From NCBI GenBank assembly GCA_947502815.1, contig CANNBH010000001.1, forward strand, positions 2,886,818-2,950,817: 64,000 nt of DNA. The letters are read 5' to 3'. The notes under the pieces were generated by a model. The model had not been told where the DNA came from. It saw only the letters and a program-made list of their open reading frames with translations, and searched no databases. A program made the translations under genes and the position numbers. Numbering within the stretch: position 1 is the stretch's first letter; every line of letters begins with the position of its first letter. This stretch comes from an uncultured Erythrobacter sp. Lineage in GTDB: Bacteria > Pseudomonadota > Alphaproteobacteria > Sphingomonadales > Sphingomonadaceae. Shown here one piece after another: positions 53,105 through 61,108 of this stretch.

Positions 53105-53582
53105 CTGTGACCTTCTTCACACGCTTCGAAATAAAACTCTCCTGCTTCAGGAACGAAAGCAAAAATATAAGAAGCGCTATTACTGCTCCAATTGGAATCG
53201 CAACAGTAGGGTCTTTGAAAAGATCACCAAGAAAATAGAATACCAATATGCCAACTAGATACACAACTGCTGCAGTCAGCATGGTTCTATAGAAGGTCGC
53301 CTTTTCTACCAGAGATTCAATCCTCTCATCGTTTTGGGTCGCTCGAACGTAGTCGGCGTACCCATGATTTCGAGTTACGAATCTCTGGATTTGGGGCTCA
53401 ATCAATAGCGAACCAACGCGGTTGCAGAATATGCCAAGAGCATAGGCTAGCAGCAGCCATGCAGCCAAATCAGCTGCTGAAACGAACGGAATACCAGACG
53501 CTCGAAATGCTTCCAGCAAGAAGGCACCAGGGATTAGGCTGGTAATCAGATCGTAGGAAGAGATCCGATCAAAGAAATTCAC
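53082..53582 (-). CDS. Four-TM hypothetical protein coupled to nrdB
   Basis: A 166-residue membrane protein with hydrophobic segments at about 12-28, 37-54, 100-119 and 125-146. It has 'SSYDLITSLIPGAFLLEAFR' at the N-terminus, 'ALGIFCNRVGSLLIEPQIQR' (50-67) and a charged central loop (70-99) plus a basic C-terminal tail. The GTG start at 53582 overlaps the nrdB stop (GTGA), and the next gene overlaps its end, so nrdB, this gene and the MBL gene form one translationally linked unit. The DNA is AT-rich: bases 53161-53220 contain 22 G/C of 60, versus 39 of 60 in 16801-16860 within flhA. No family recognised; function unknown. Confidence 0.72.
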   Translation of the reverse strand: MNFFDRISSYDLITSLIPGAFLLEAFRASGIPFVSAADLAAWLLLAYALGIFCNRVGSLLIEPQIQRFVTRNHGYADYVRATQNDERIESLVEKATFYRTMLTAAVVYLVGILVFYFLGDLFKDPTVAIPIGAVIALLIFLLSFLKQESFISKRVKKVTDEQSNDI

Positions 53583-54628
53583 TCCGCCGCTTGAACCTCG
53601 CCAAACATATCCGGGCCGTCGCTTACCGCTTCGTCTTCGTTGACGGCTTTCGCCTTTTGGCGGTTGTCAAAGCTGGACCAGACGCTGTTCCAATCGCCCG
53701 TGGTTGCGCCTTTTGAATATTCGGTCGCGCGGGTTTCAAAGAAGTTGGCGTGCTCCACACCGTTCAGCAGCGGCGTCAGCCACGGCAGCGGGTGTTCTTC
53801 GATCATATAGACCGGTTGCAGGCCAAGCTGTTTCAGGCGCCAATCGGCGATATAGCGGATGTATTTCTTAATCTCGACCGCGGTCATGCCGTTCACCGGG
53901 CCCATTTCAAACGCCAGATCGATAAAGGCGTCTTCGAGGCGCACGGTTTTCTGGCAGACGTCGATGATGTCTTCCTTCACCGCTTTCGTCAGGCAGTCAC
54001 GCTCTTCGCAGAAGGTGTGGAACATCTTGATGATGCCTTCGCAATGCAGCGATTCGTCGCGCACCGACCACGATACGATCTGCCCCATACCCTTCATCTT
54101 GTTGAAGCGCGGGAAGTTCATCAGCATCGCAAAGGACGCGAACAATTGCAGCCCTTCGGTGAAGCCGCCGAACATGGCGAGCGTGCGGGCAATATCCTCG
54201 TCGCTGTCGACGGTGAATTGCTGCATGTAATCGTGCTTGTCCTTCATTTCCTCATATTCGAGGAACGCGCTGTATTCGCTTTCTTCCATGCCGATCGTGT
54301 CGAGCAGGTGCGAATAGGCGGCGATGTGCACCGTTTCCATATTGGAGAACGCGGCGAGCATCATCTTAATTTCGGTCGGTTTGAACACCCGGCCATATTT
54401 GTCGTGATAGCAATCTTGCACTTCGACGTCGGCCTGAGTGAAGAAACGGAAGATTTGGGTGAGCAAATTGCGCTCATGTTCCGTGATGTTTTGCGCCCAA
54501 TCGCGGCAATCTTCGCCCAAGGGCACTTCCTCTGGCATCCAGTGGATTTGCTGCTGACGTTTCCAGAACTCGTAAGCCCAAGGGTATTGGAACGGCTTGT
54601 AGGTCTTACGGGCTTCGAGCAACGACAT
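53579..54628 (-). CDS. nrdB: Ribonucleoside-diphosphate reductase subunit beta (class I)
   Basis: NrdB carries the di-iron/tyrosyl radical used by NrdA to make deoxyribonucleotides. The 349-residue product has 'YPWAYEFWKRQQQIHWMPEE', 'FFTQADVEVQDCYHDKYGRV', 'MLAAFSNMETVHIAAYSHLL' with the expected radical Tyr and iron ligands, 'GGFTEGLQLFASFAMLMNFP' and 'SWSVRDESLHCEGIIKMFHT'. ATG 54628 is chosen because AGGA lies eight to nine bases upstream; ATG 54637 is possible. Unusually nrdB is separated from nrdA by about 2.7 kb and has two AT-rich genes attached to its 3' end. Confidence 0.95.
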   Translation of the reverse strand: MSLLEARKTYKPFQYPWAYEFWKRQQQIHWMPEEVPLGEDCRDWAQNITEHERNLLTQIFRFFTQADVEVQDCYHDKYGRVFKPTEIKMMLAAFSNMETVHIAAYSHLLDTIGMEESEYSAFLEYEEMKDKHDYMQQFTVDSDEDIARTLAMFGGFTEGLQLFASFAMLMNFPRFNKMKGMGQIVSWSVRDESLHCEGIIKMFHTFCEERDCLTKAVKEDIIDVCQKTVRLEDAFIDLAFEMGPVNGMTAVEIKKYIRYIADWRLKQLGLQPVYMIEEHPLPWLTPLLNGVEHANFFETRATEYSKGATTGDWNSVWSSFDNRQKAKAVNEDEAVSDGPDMFGEVQAAE

Positions 54629-54872
54629 GTTGTGCATCCTGATTTCGAGTTGGTTGACCCTTATAGGGAAACAGAGACACGAACCCTAGACAAGAGAGGA
54701 TGATTCGGCGGGGATAAACCGTGCTAAATCTGAGTCGAACCGTAAGCAGCGGGCGCGCATCCGGCTTTGGCGGTGTCTGCGTGCATTGTTAGCAGCAAAA
54801 GAACGGCACCGGATTGCAAAATTTGCACCGCGCTTACCGCAAATTAAGCGACTCGCGTTACGCCGCGCGGTC

Positions 54873-56180
54873 ATGGGCATAATGCAGCCACCCCCGCCCA
54901 CTGGCCACGCCAGTGAGGACGCCAAAGACTTCCTGATTGAGGAAGAAGGCATCGCTGCGTCCTTGGGCATTGACGCCGCGATGGTCGAGGGCATCGACAC
55001 CAAGACCGCATCGTTGCACCAATGGCCCAAAGCGGTGGCCGACCTGTACCAAACAAATGTCTCCAACAGGTTGTTCAGAGAGGGGAATTTCCTTTTCCTC
55101 CTCGGCCTGCTGACATGCCTTTTGACAATTGTGATAGACGCTTTGGTGAACCCGGCCATGGTCGCCGAAGGCATGCTGCTGCGCGTCTTGGCCGTGGTGC
55201 CGGTTACAATGCTCGGCTTGATGGCATCCACGCGCGGTTGGTCCAAAATCCTCTCGTTTTGCGTCGGCGCTTCGCCCATCGTCTTTATTGCCGTGGTGGT
55301 GCACCTTGCGGTTCACTTGCCCCCTGACCTTGCGCCGAGATACACCAATTCGGCGATCCTCTTGATCGGGCTGGCGAATATGATCTTGCCCTATTCGCTC
55401 AGAGGGCTGGTCATTTTCGATCTCGCCGCGCTGTTTGTGATGGGATTGATGCTGGGCTTGGGCGGAAACGAATTCCTATGGGCGCATATCGACACCCTGC
55501 TGATTGCTGGATTGGTTGCCGGGGCAACTTTGCCAGTGGCGGCGCGCTTCGAAAAATTAAGGCAAAACAACTTTCTCCTCACCTTGCGCGCCCGGATTTT
55601 CAGTCGCGAATTGCTCAAGGCCAATTCCGCTTTGCTCGCTCTGTCTGAAACCGATCCGCTCACCGGCATCGCCAATCGGCGGTGCTTTGAGCGTGCGTTT
55701 GAAAGCTCTATTGTCGCCCCGGGTCGCAATGGTCGCGGCAATGATCGGATCGCTTTGATGATGATCGATCTCGACCACTTCAAATCATTCAACGATGCCC
55801 ATGGCCATCAGGCAGGCGATTCATGCCTCAAAATGGTTGCCGATGTGCTGACCGATATTTTCGATGAGGCCGGCGGAATCGTCGCTCGATACGGCGGTGA
55901 GGAATTCATTGCAGCTGTCAGGGTAAGCGATCCATCCAAGATTGCCGCTCTTGCCGAAGAAGTCCGGCGAACCATCGCAACCGTGCTCACCCCGATCAGC
56001 GACAGCAACCGTTCGCTCGTCACCGCGTCAATCGGAGTGGGCGTCGCCCCAGCATCGGCCCTGTTGCCGCGCGAGGAATTGATCGAAATGGCCGATGCCG
56101 CGCTTTACAGCGGGAAAGATGCGGGCCGAAACCGGGTCGAAATGGTTGAGGCAGAACCCGCTTTTAGAGGCCGCCCGTAA
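54873..56180 (+). CDS. Membrane-bound GGDEF diguanylate cyclase
   Basis: A 435-residue protein with about six N-terminal membrane segments (roughly residues 73-225; for example 'FLFLLGLLTCLLTIVIDALV' and 'VIFDLAALFVMGLMLGLGG'), a short coiled stretch and a C-terminal GGDEF domain: 'LSETDPLTGIANRRCFERAF', 'MIDLDHFKSFNDAHGHQAGD', active site GGEEF at about 341-345 and 'ADAALYSGKDAGRNRVEMVE'. No RxxD inhibitory site precedes the active site. The start is uncertain; ATG 54873 or 54882 are preferred over TTG 54786 by position relative to the helices. Divergent from nrdB, convergent with a small lipoprotein gene. Confidence 0.88.
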   Translation: MGIMQPPPPTGHASEDAKDFLIEEEGIAASLGIDAAMVEGIDTKTASLHQWPKAVADLYQTNVSNRLFREGNFLFLLGLLTCLLTIVIDALVNPAMVAEGMLLRVLAVVPVTMLGLMASTRGWSKILSFCVGASPIVFIAVVVHLAVHLPPDLAPRYTNSAILLIGLANMILPYSLRGLVIFDLAALFVMGLMLGLGGNEFLWAHIDTLLIAGLVAGATLPVAARFEKLRQNNFLLTLRARIFSRELLKANSALLALSETDPLTGIANRRCFERAFESSIVAPGRNGRGNDRIALMMIDLDHFKSFNDAHGHQAGDSCLKMVADVLTDIFDEAGGIVARYGGEEFIAAVRVSDPSKIAALAEEVRRTIATVLTPISDSNRSLVTASIGVGVAPASALLPREELIEMADAALYSGKDAGRNRVEMVEAEPAFRGRP

Positions 56181-56189
56181 GATTGGGGT

Positions 56190-56489
56190 TCAATCCCGAC
56201 GTTTGGATCCAAAGAAGCTTCCGCCGCCCAACACAGTGATGCCGAGGAAGAATCCAAAATCGTACCAGCCGCCTTTGTTGGGCACGGCATAGACCGCGAT
56301 ATCGGGCGAAAAGAGCGATCCAATAAAGCTCCATGGAAAGATAAAACCGTGCCACAATCCCCATAGAAAACCGGGCGCGGTTTCGGCGTCGCTCACTCCT
56401 ACGTCAATTTGGCTGGCGCATGCCGATAGCAGCAAAAGCAAAGCGCAAGCGCCAATCAGCCGAGTTTTGTTGGAGGTGGGCGCGGACAT
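56190..56489 (-). CDS. Small conserved lipoprotein
   Basis: A 99-residue lipoprotein: signal 'KTRLIGACALLLLLSAC' (lipobox LSAC), then 'GFLWGLWHGFIFPWSFIGSL' and 'VYAVPNKGGWYDFGFFLGIT' with a C-terminal GGGSFFGSKRR. The WHGFIFP and NKGGWYDFGF blocks form a recognisable widespread small-protein family of unknown function. The C-terminal half looks like a membrane hairpin, so it may be embedded as well as lipidated. AGGAGAG lies about seven bases before ATG 56489. Confidence 0.78.
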   Translation of the reverse strand: MSAPTSNKTRLIGACALLLLLSACASQIDVGVSDAETAPGFLWGLWHGFIFPWSFIGSLFSPDIAVYAVPNKGGWYDFGFFLGITVLGGGSFFGSKRRD

Positions 56490-56628
56490 GGTGATCTCTC
56501 CTGCTGGACGCGCGGCGGCGCCATTCACATGCAGCAGACTGCCACAGTGAACGCGTGATTGTCACGCGAAAGCGATCGGCAGGAATGTGTGCAGAGAGTA
56601 TAGAACGCAGAGGGGTTTGGAATACAGT

Positions 56629-56976
56629 TTAAACGACGCGGCGCATCGGCAGAGTTGATCCTGCGCGGTTGAATTCGTCGCGCGCCGCAGACCATTGCTC
56701 TGATGACAGCAGTTTGAACACACGTTCGGGCAAGGGTTTGAGAAATTCCATCCCAACCCGGTCACCCTGACGCCAGGCAATTTCGGCATCATGCGGACCC
56801 GTATCCGCGATCAGAACTTTGACAAAACTGCCCAGTTCCAATCCGCGGCGGGGATCATCGACCCGGCAACCGCCTTGGGAAAGGTCATTGACCTGAATTT
56901 CCCAATGCAATCCGCGCGCGGTTTTGCATGTTCCGGTTGCGCTGGTGCGCACGCGATCAGTTTGGCGAGCTTGCAT
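56629..56976 (-). CDS. PilZ-domain c-di-GMP-binding protein
   Basis: A 115-residue protein with the two PilZ ligand motifs: RxxxR-type 'RQTDRVRTSATGTCK' near the N-terminus and 'EIQVNDLSQGGCRVDDP' ((D/N)xSxxG) at about residues 26-42, then beta strands ('GSFVKVLIADTGPHDAEIAW', 'RVGMEFLKPLPERVFKLL'). Single-domain PilZ proteins act as c-di-GMP receptors, for example on flagellar motors or synthesis enzymes. It lies 450 bp from a GGDEF gene and in a window with a flagellar cluster; a functional link is inference. Confidence 0.85.
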   Translation of the reverse strand: MQARQTDRVRTSATGTCKTARGLHWEIQVNDLSQGGCRVDDPRRGLELGSFVKVLIADTGPHDAEIAWRQGDRVGMEFLKPLPERVFKLLSSEQWSAARDEFNRAGSTLPMRRVV

Positions 56977-57063
56977 AACGTCATCAGCGATAAGCGCATT
57001 TGGTTAAAGAAATGCTCCACAAAGCTGGACGCTTTGCGGAGCATTCGTAGATTGCGAACTTTC

Positions 57064-57210
57064 TTAGCGACCCTTGGCTTTATTCGGGCGCTGGGTAAGT
57101 GCGGATGCTGCAAGAGACTTTATCTGCGTTTGAGATAGAGACTTTGGATCCTTCAAACCTTGGCTCGCAATCTTGCCAATCTTGGTACCAGTTTTTTCGT
57201 TACGCGGCAT
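57064..57210 (-). CDS. Conserved 48-residue small protein
   Basis: An intact short frame, ATG at 57210 with AAGGAA eight bases upstream and TAA at 57064. The product, 'MPRNEKTGTKIGKIASQGLK' followed by DPKSLSQTQIKSLAASALTQ and RPNKAKGR, is Lys/Ser/Ala-rich and basic. The pattern 'KTGxKxxxxASxxLkDPxsl...KSLAASALsQ' resembles a small-protein family seen in other proteobacteria, function unknown to me. It lies between the PilZ gene and nrdA. Confidence 0.7.
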   Translation of the reverse strand: MPRNEKTGTKIGKIASQGLKDPKSLSQTQIKSLAASALTQRPNKAKGR

Positions 57211-57305
57211 TATTCAATTCCTTCTAGAATTAGAGGGATTGACCTTTGCGCTGACTTCACAGAATGTGAATTTGAAACGGCAGCCATCCCTCGGGTTGGT
57301 AGTCA

Positions 57306-57347
57306 GAGGCCCGGAACCAGTTACCGCTGGACCGGGCCTCAATTTTT
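57306..57347 (+). terminator. Strong hairpin between nrdA and the 48-aa gene
   Basis: GAGGCCCGG (57306-57314) and CCGGGCCTC (57332-57340) pair perfectly, with an inner CCAG/CTGG pair in the loop, followed by AATTTTT. The T-run is on the plus strand although the neighbouring genes are on the minus strand, so it may end antisense transcripts or act as a weaker structure after nrdA. Confidence 0.6.
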
Positions 57348-57386
57348 CCGGCCTTTAAAACCGGAGACTCAAAAACTTTTCTCCAA

Positions 57387-59399
57387 TCACTGGCAGCTGA
57401 GGCATTCCTCATAATCGGTTTGCTCTGCACCAGCAGACAGTTCGATCTTCAGCTTCTCATCGGTGTTGTCCGCCTCAACTCCGCCGGCAAAGCCTGCGCG
57501 CTGGACCGATTTCGAGCGGAGATAATACAGCGATTTGATGCCTTTTTCCCACGCTTGGAAGTGCAGCATCATCAGATCCCATTTGTCGACATCCGCCGGG
57601 ATAAACAGGTTCAGCGACTGCGCCTGATCGATGTAAGGCGACCGGTCTGCGGCAAAATCAAGCAGCCAACGCTGATCAATTTCAAAGCTGGTTTTAAAGC
57701 TCGCCTTTTCCTCATCGCTGAGGAAGTCGAGATGCTGAACGCTGCCACCTTTTTCAAGGATCGAATTCCACACATTGTTCGAGTTCTTCGATTTCTTGTC
57801 GAGGATCTTTTCTAAATATGGGTTCTTCACGATGAAGCTGCCCGACAGGGTTTTGTGCGTGTAAATGTTCGCCGGGATCGGTTCGATACAGGCCGATGTG
57901 CCGCCGCAAATGATCGAAATCGACGCGGTAGGTGCGATCGCCATTTTGCAGCTGAAGCGCTCCATCGCGCCCATATCGGCGGCGTCTGGGCACGGACCGC
58001 GTTCCTGTGCGAGCAGCATTGAAGCTTCGGATGCTTTGGCCTGAATGTGCTTAAACATTTTCAGGTTCAGCGCCTTGGCCATCGCGCTTTCAAAGCCGAG
58101 CCCTTTGGATTGCAGGAAGGAGTGGAAGCCCATGACACCCAAACCAACCGAACGCTCCCGCTCAGCCGAATATTTCGCGCGCGCCATTTCGTCCGGCGCA
58201 CGGTCAATATAATCCTGCAGGACATTGTCGAGGAAACGCATCACGTCTTCGATGAATTGCTTATCGCCGTTCCACTCATCCCATTTTTCAAGGTTGAGCG
58301 AAGACAGGCAGCACACCGCCGTGCGATCATTGCCAAGATGGTCAATGCCCGTTGGCAGAGTGATTTCGCTGCACAGATTGGAGGTGGAAACCTTCAGGCC
58401 CAGGTCGCGGTGATGCTTTGGCATCATGCGGTTCACGGTGTCGTTGAAGACAATGTAAGGTTCGCCCGTGGCAAGCCGCGTTTCAACCAGTTTCTGGAAC
58501 AGCGAACGCGCATCAACGGTGGTGCGCACTTCGCCGGTCTTGGGCGATTTGAGTTCAAATTCCGCACCGTCCCGCACCGCTTCCATAAAGTCGTCGGTGA
58601 GCAGCACGCCGTGGTGCAGGTTCAACGCCTTGCGGTTGAAGTCGCCGCTAGGCTTACGAATTTCGAGGAATTCCTCAATCTCTGGGTGCGACACATCAAG
58701 ATAACATGCGGCCGAACCCCGGCGCAGCGACCCTTGCGAAATCGCCAGAGTGAGGCTGTCCATCACCCGCACAAATGGGATGATGCCGCTGGTTTTACCG
58801 TTAAGGCCAACAGGCTCACCAATGCCGCGCACATTGCCCCAATAGGTGCCGATGCCGCCACCTTTGGACGCCAGCCAAACGTTCTCATTCCACGTGTCGA
58901 CGATCCCGCCCAAACTGTCTGAAACAGAGTTTAGATAGCAGCTGATCGGCAGGCCGCGCGATGTGCCGCCGTTCGACAAAACGGGCGTGGCAGGCATGAA
59001 CCAAAGGCGTGAAATGTAATCATAGATACGCTGGGCGTGTTCCTGATCATCGGAATAGGCATCGGCCACGCGGGCAAACAGGTCCTGATAGGATTCGCCG
59101 GGGAGGAGATAGCGATCCTCCAGCGTTTCCTTGCCAAATTCTGTGAGGTTCGCATCGCGCGATGCATCGGTCACAACGTCAAAGCGGCGGTCATTGACCT
59201 TTTTGCTATCAGGCTCAGCGGCTTCTTTAGCAGCAGCGGCCATCGCCGTGCCGAGCGCTTCTGCACCCTTCGCAGCGATCAGCTCTTCGCTGCCGGTATC
59301 AGACTTTTCCATGCTTACGGCTTTCTCGTTCGAGGCTGGCGCCTCATCTGTGCCTGTTTCTGTGTCGATCACAACGTCGTCGCTTGCCTTAAATTCCAT
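57387..59399 (-). CDS. nrdA: Ribonucleoside-diphosphate reductase subunit alpha (class I)
   Basis: NrdA is the catalytic large subunit. The 670-residue product has 'SRGLPISCYLNSVSDSLGGI' (first active-site Cys), 'STSNLCSEITLPTGIDHLGN' (NxCxE-type catalytic core), 'PTASISIICGGTSACIEPIP' and the C-terminal redox pair 'YEECLSCQ'. The N-terminal about 75 residues are acidic and Ala-rich with no recognisable ATP-cone, so overall-activity control by dATP is probably missing or different. ATG 59399 follows GGGGCG; the frame is open upstream but without support. A long, GANTC-rich non-coding region lies upstream. Confidence 0.95.
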   Translation of the reverse strand: MEFKASDDVVIDTETGTDEAPASNEKAVSMEKSDTGSEELIAAKGAEALGTAMAAAAKEAAEPDSKKVNDRRFDVVTDASRDANLTEFGKETLEDRYLLPGESYQDLFARVADAYSDDQEHAQRIYDYISRLWFMPATPVLSNGGTSRGLPISCYLNSVSDSLGGIVDTWNENVWLASKGGGIGTYWGNVRGIGEPVGLNGKTSGIIPFVRVMDSLTLAISQGSLRRGSAACYLDVSHPEIEEFLEIRKPSGDFNRKALNLHHGVLLTDDFMEAVRDGAEFELKSPKTGEVRTTVDARSLFQKLVETRLATGEPYIVFNDTVNRMMPKHHRDLGLKVSTSNLCSEITLPTGIDHLGNDRTAVCCLSSLNLEKWDEWNGDKQFIEDVMRFLDNVLQDYIDRAPDEMARAKYSAERERSVGLGVMGFHSFLQSKGLGFESAMAKALNLKMFKHIQAKASEASMLLAQERGPCPDAADMGAMERFSCKMAIAPTASISIICGGTSACIEPIPANIYTHKTLSGSFIVKNPYLEKILDKKSKNSNNVWNSILEKGGSVQHLDFLSDEEKASFKTSFEIDQRWLLDFAADRSPYIDQAQSLNLFIPADVDKWDLMMLHFQAWEKGIKSLYYLRSKSVQRAGFAGGVEADNTDEKLKIELSAGAEQTDYEECLSCQ

Positions 59400-60002
59400 T
59401 GTCGCCCCGTTTGCCACTTTCGAATCGGGTCCGAGTTTTCCTTTAGCGGAAAAACCCCGTTGTTCCGATTCTGTTCCGCACTCTTTTTTCAGCAGATTAT
59501 CACCCGTTTGTGCCCTATTGGCCCACAGGCTTTTCCGCTGAACCCTCAACAATCCGGTATCAAGCACCCCATTCCAGTCTTGAATCCTTCCCTAATCGCG
59601 CCGGCACATTGTGTGCGGCCCGCGGGGAAAATCACAAGGATTTGGGGGCTGATCCCGAACTAACCACTAGATCATGAATCACATGTGGAATCCGGTCAAC
59701 GGGTGATTAACCCTAAATCGTATCAAAAAGCTGGTGTGTTATGCCACTGCACCACCGCGACGCGTGGTCAAAGCTTGAGTCGTGAAGCGCGCAAGCCCCA
59801 AAGTGAATCTGTGAAGAAAAATTTGGTGATTGAATCATGTGAATCAATCTGTGAATCTTTTGCCCCTGTTTCGGTAATTTTGTTGCGCGGCGGCGCAGTC
59901 GCACCAAATCACCACGTCGCAAGAGCGGCCCAGATTCCGCTAAGAATCGGGCCGCCCCGTGCGATCAGTCGCAGTTCACCCCAAATGCGGGCAAATGTAA
60001 GC
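59400..60002 (-). promoter_or_regulatory. nrdA upstream region with a dense cluster of GANTC (CcrM) sites
   Basis: About 600 bp without a gene. It contains 12 GANTC sites: 59422, 59467, 59582, 59676, 59688, 59777, 59805, 59832, 59841, 59853, 59933 and 59944. About 2.3 would be expected by chance in equal-composition DNA. Five of them lie in 59805-59857 and two flank CACATGTG. GANTC is the target of the cell-cycle methylase CcrM in alphaproteobacteria, and methylation-sensitive GcrA acts at such sites. Control of nrdA is an inference. Confidence 0.65.
59925..59955 (-). terminator. Hairpin downstream of the alpha/beta hydrolase gene
   Basis: GCGGCCC-A-GATTC (59925-59937) pairs with GAATC-GGGCCGC (59944-59955), one bulged A and a six-base loop. 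On the minus strand it follows the hydrolase stop by 48 bp but is followed only by TCTTGCG, so it is a weak or factor-assisted terminator. Both GATTC/GAATC arms are also CcrM sites. Confidence 0.5.
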
Positions 60003-60911
60003 TTAGCCGGTCACCGGAGCGGTCGCGCGGGCGGCCTTTGCATGCAGCGCGATTTCATCAACCAGCCGGTCAACCAACGCCATCGGCAGGTCATGGCCCC
60101 AGCCCGGTATCGTCACCAATTTCGCACCGGGAATATGCTCTGCCGTGGCCTGACCAGCGGCCAATTTGACCAGCGGATCAGCCTCTCCATGCAGCACCAA
60201 AGTCGGCGTTGTAATCCGGCCTAAACGGGTGCTGCGATCGCCATCATCGATGATGGCGGCCAACTGACGCGGCAGGCCGGGCGGATAGACGCTGCGCTGA
60301 ACGCCTTTGAGCACGCGCGCGCGCAACAGCTCTGGATCCGGGCGATAGCCGGGGCTGCCAATATGATGCGCGATTTCAATTCCGCGTTCGACCATGGCTT
60401 CTTCATCGGTCGAATCCAACGGCGCGATCAGCACATCCATCGCCGCCTTTTCAGCCTGTGGGAGTTTGGAGCTGCCAGTGGTCGACATAATCGACGTCAA
60501 AGACAACAGCTTATGGCCGTGGTTCACCGCCATCAATTGCGCGATCATGCCGCCCATCGACGCGCCCACAACATGGGCCTGACCGATGCCCAACGCATCA
60601 ATCAATCCCGCCGCATCATCGGCCATATCGCTAAGCGAATACGGCACCTTGGCCGGCCAACCGATCCGTTTGCGGATAACTTGCCACGGCAGGCCCGGCG
60701 CGCGTTCGCCTTCCATTTTTTCTGAAAGCCCGATGTCGCGATTGTCAAAGCGGATGACCCGGTATTTCTTGGCCACCAGGGCATCGACAAATTCATCAGG
60801 CCACATGGTCATCTGTGCCCCAAGCCCCATCACGAGCAGAATCGTCTCATGGTCTGGATTGCCATGTTCTTCGTAAAAAAGTGAAATACCGTTCGCATTG
60901 ATATGCGGCAT
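60003..60911 (-). CDS. Alpha/beta hydrolase
   Basis: A 302-residue cytoplasmic hydrolase: 'NGISLFYEEHGNPDHETILL', 'VMGLGAQMTMWPDEFVDALV', 'RVIRFDNRDIGLSEK', the nucleophile elbow 'AHVVGASMGGMIAQLMAVNH' (GASMG), the acid in 'PTLVLHGEADPLVKLAAGQA' and the His in 'LVTIPGWGHDLPMALVDRLV'. The arrangement is that of proline-iminopeptidase/esterase-like enzymes with lid; substrate unknown. ATG 60911 has GAGGAG seven bases upstream, better than the longer frame. Confidence 0.88.
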   Translation of the reverse strand: MPHINANGISLFYEEHGNPDHETILLVMGLGAQMTMWPDEFVDALVAKKYRVIRFDNRDIGLSEKMEGERAPGLPWQVIRKRIGWPAKVPYSLSDMADDAAGLIDALGIGQAHVVGASMGGMIAQLMAVNHGHKLLSLTSIMSTTGSSKLPQAEKAAMDVLIAPLDSTDEEAMVERGIEIAHHIGSPGYRPDPELLRARVLKGVQRSVYPPGLPRQLAAIIDDGDRSTRLGRITTPTLVLHGEADPLVKLAAGQATAEHIPGAKLVTIPGWGHDLPMALVDRLVDEIALHAKAARATAPVTG

Positions 60912-61108
60912 TGAACGCTCCTCATTCGCCCTCTCGCGGGGCTTTTTGTATAAGGTTGTATCAAGAGCCGGTTTGTGAACGCAGATCAAGCGTTTCGCTT
61001 GAAACAGCAGAAATTGTCGCAACTTATCCCTTTGTTCGTGCATTTTGGGAGCGCGGAGAAAGGTGAGAAAGGCCCCGCCGTGCGATGGCAGGGCCTCTCA
61101 AACGCCAG

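Noticed and set aside
51496..53582. Prophage or integrative element covering the AT-rich part
   Set aside because: No integrase, transposase, phage structural gene, tRNA target or flanking direct repeats were found; only composition and overlaps suggest acquisition.
53750..54703. Plus-strand frame of about 310 codons
   Set aside because: Antisense shadow of nrdB.
59650..59900. Possible replication origin in the GANTC-rich region
   Set aside because: No array of DnaA boxes and no dnaA, hemE, parAB or similar origin neighbours; the region is simply upstream of nrdA.
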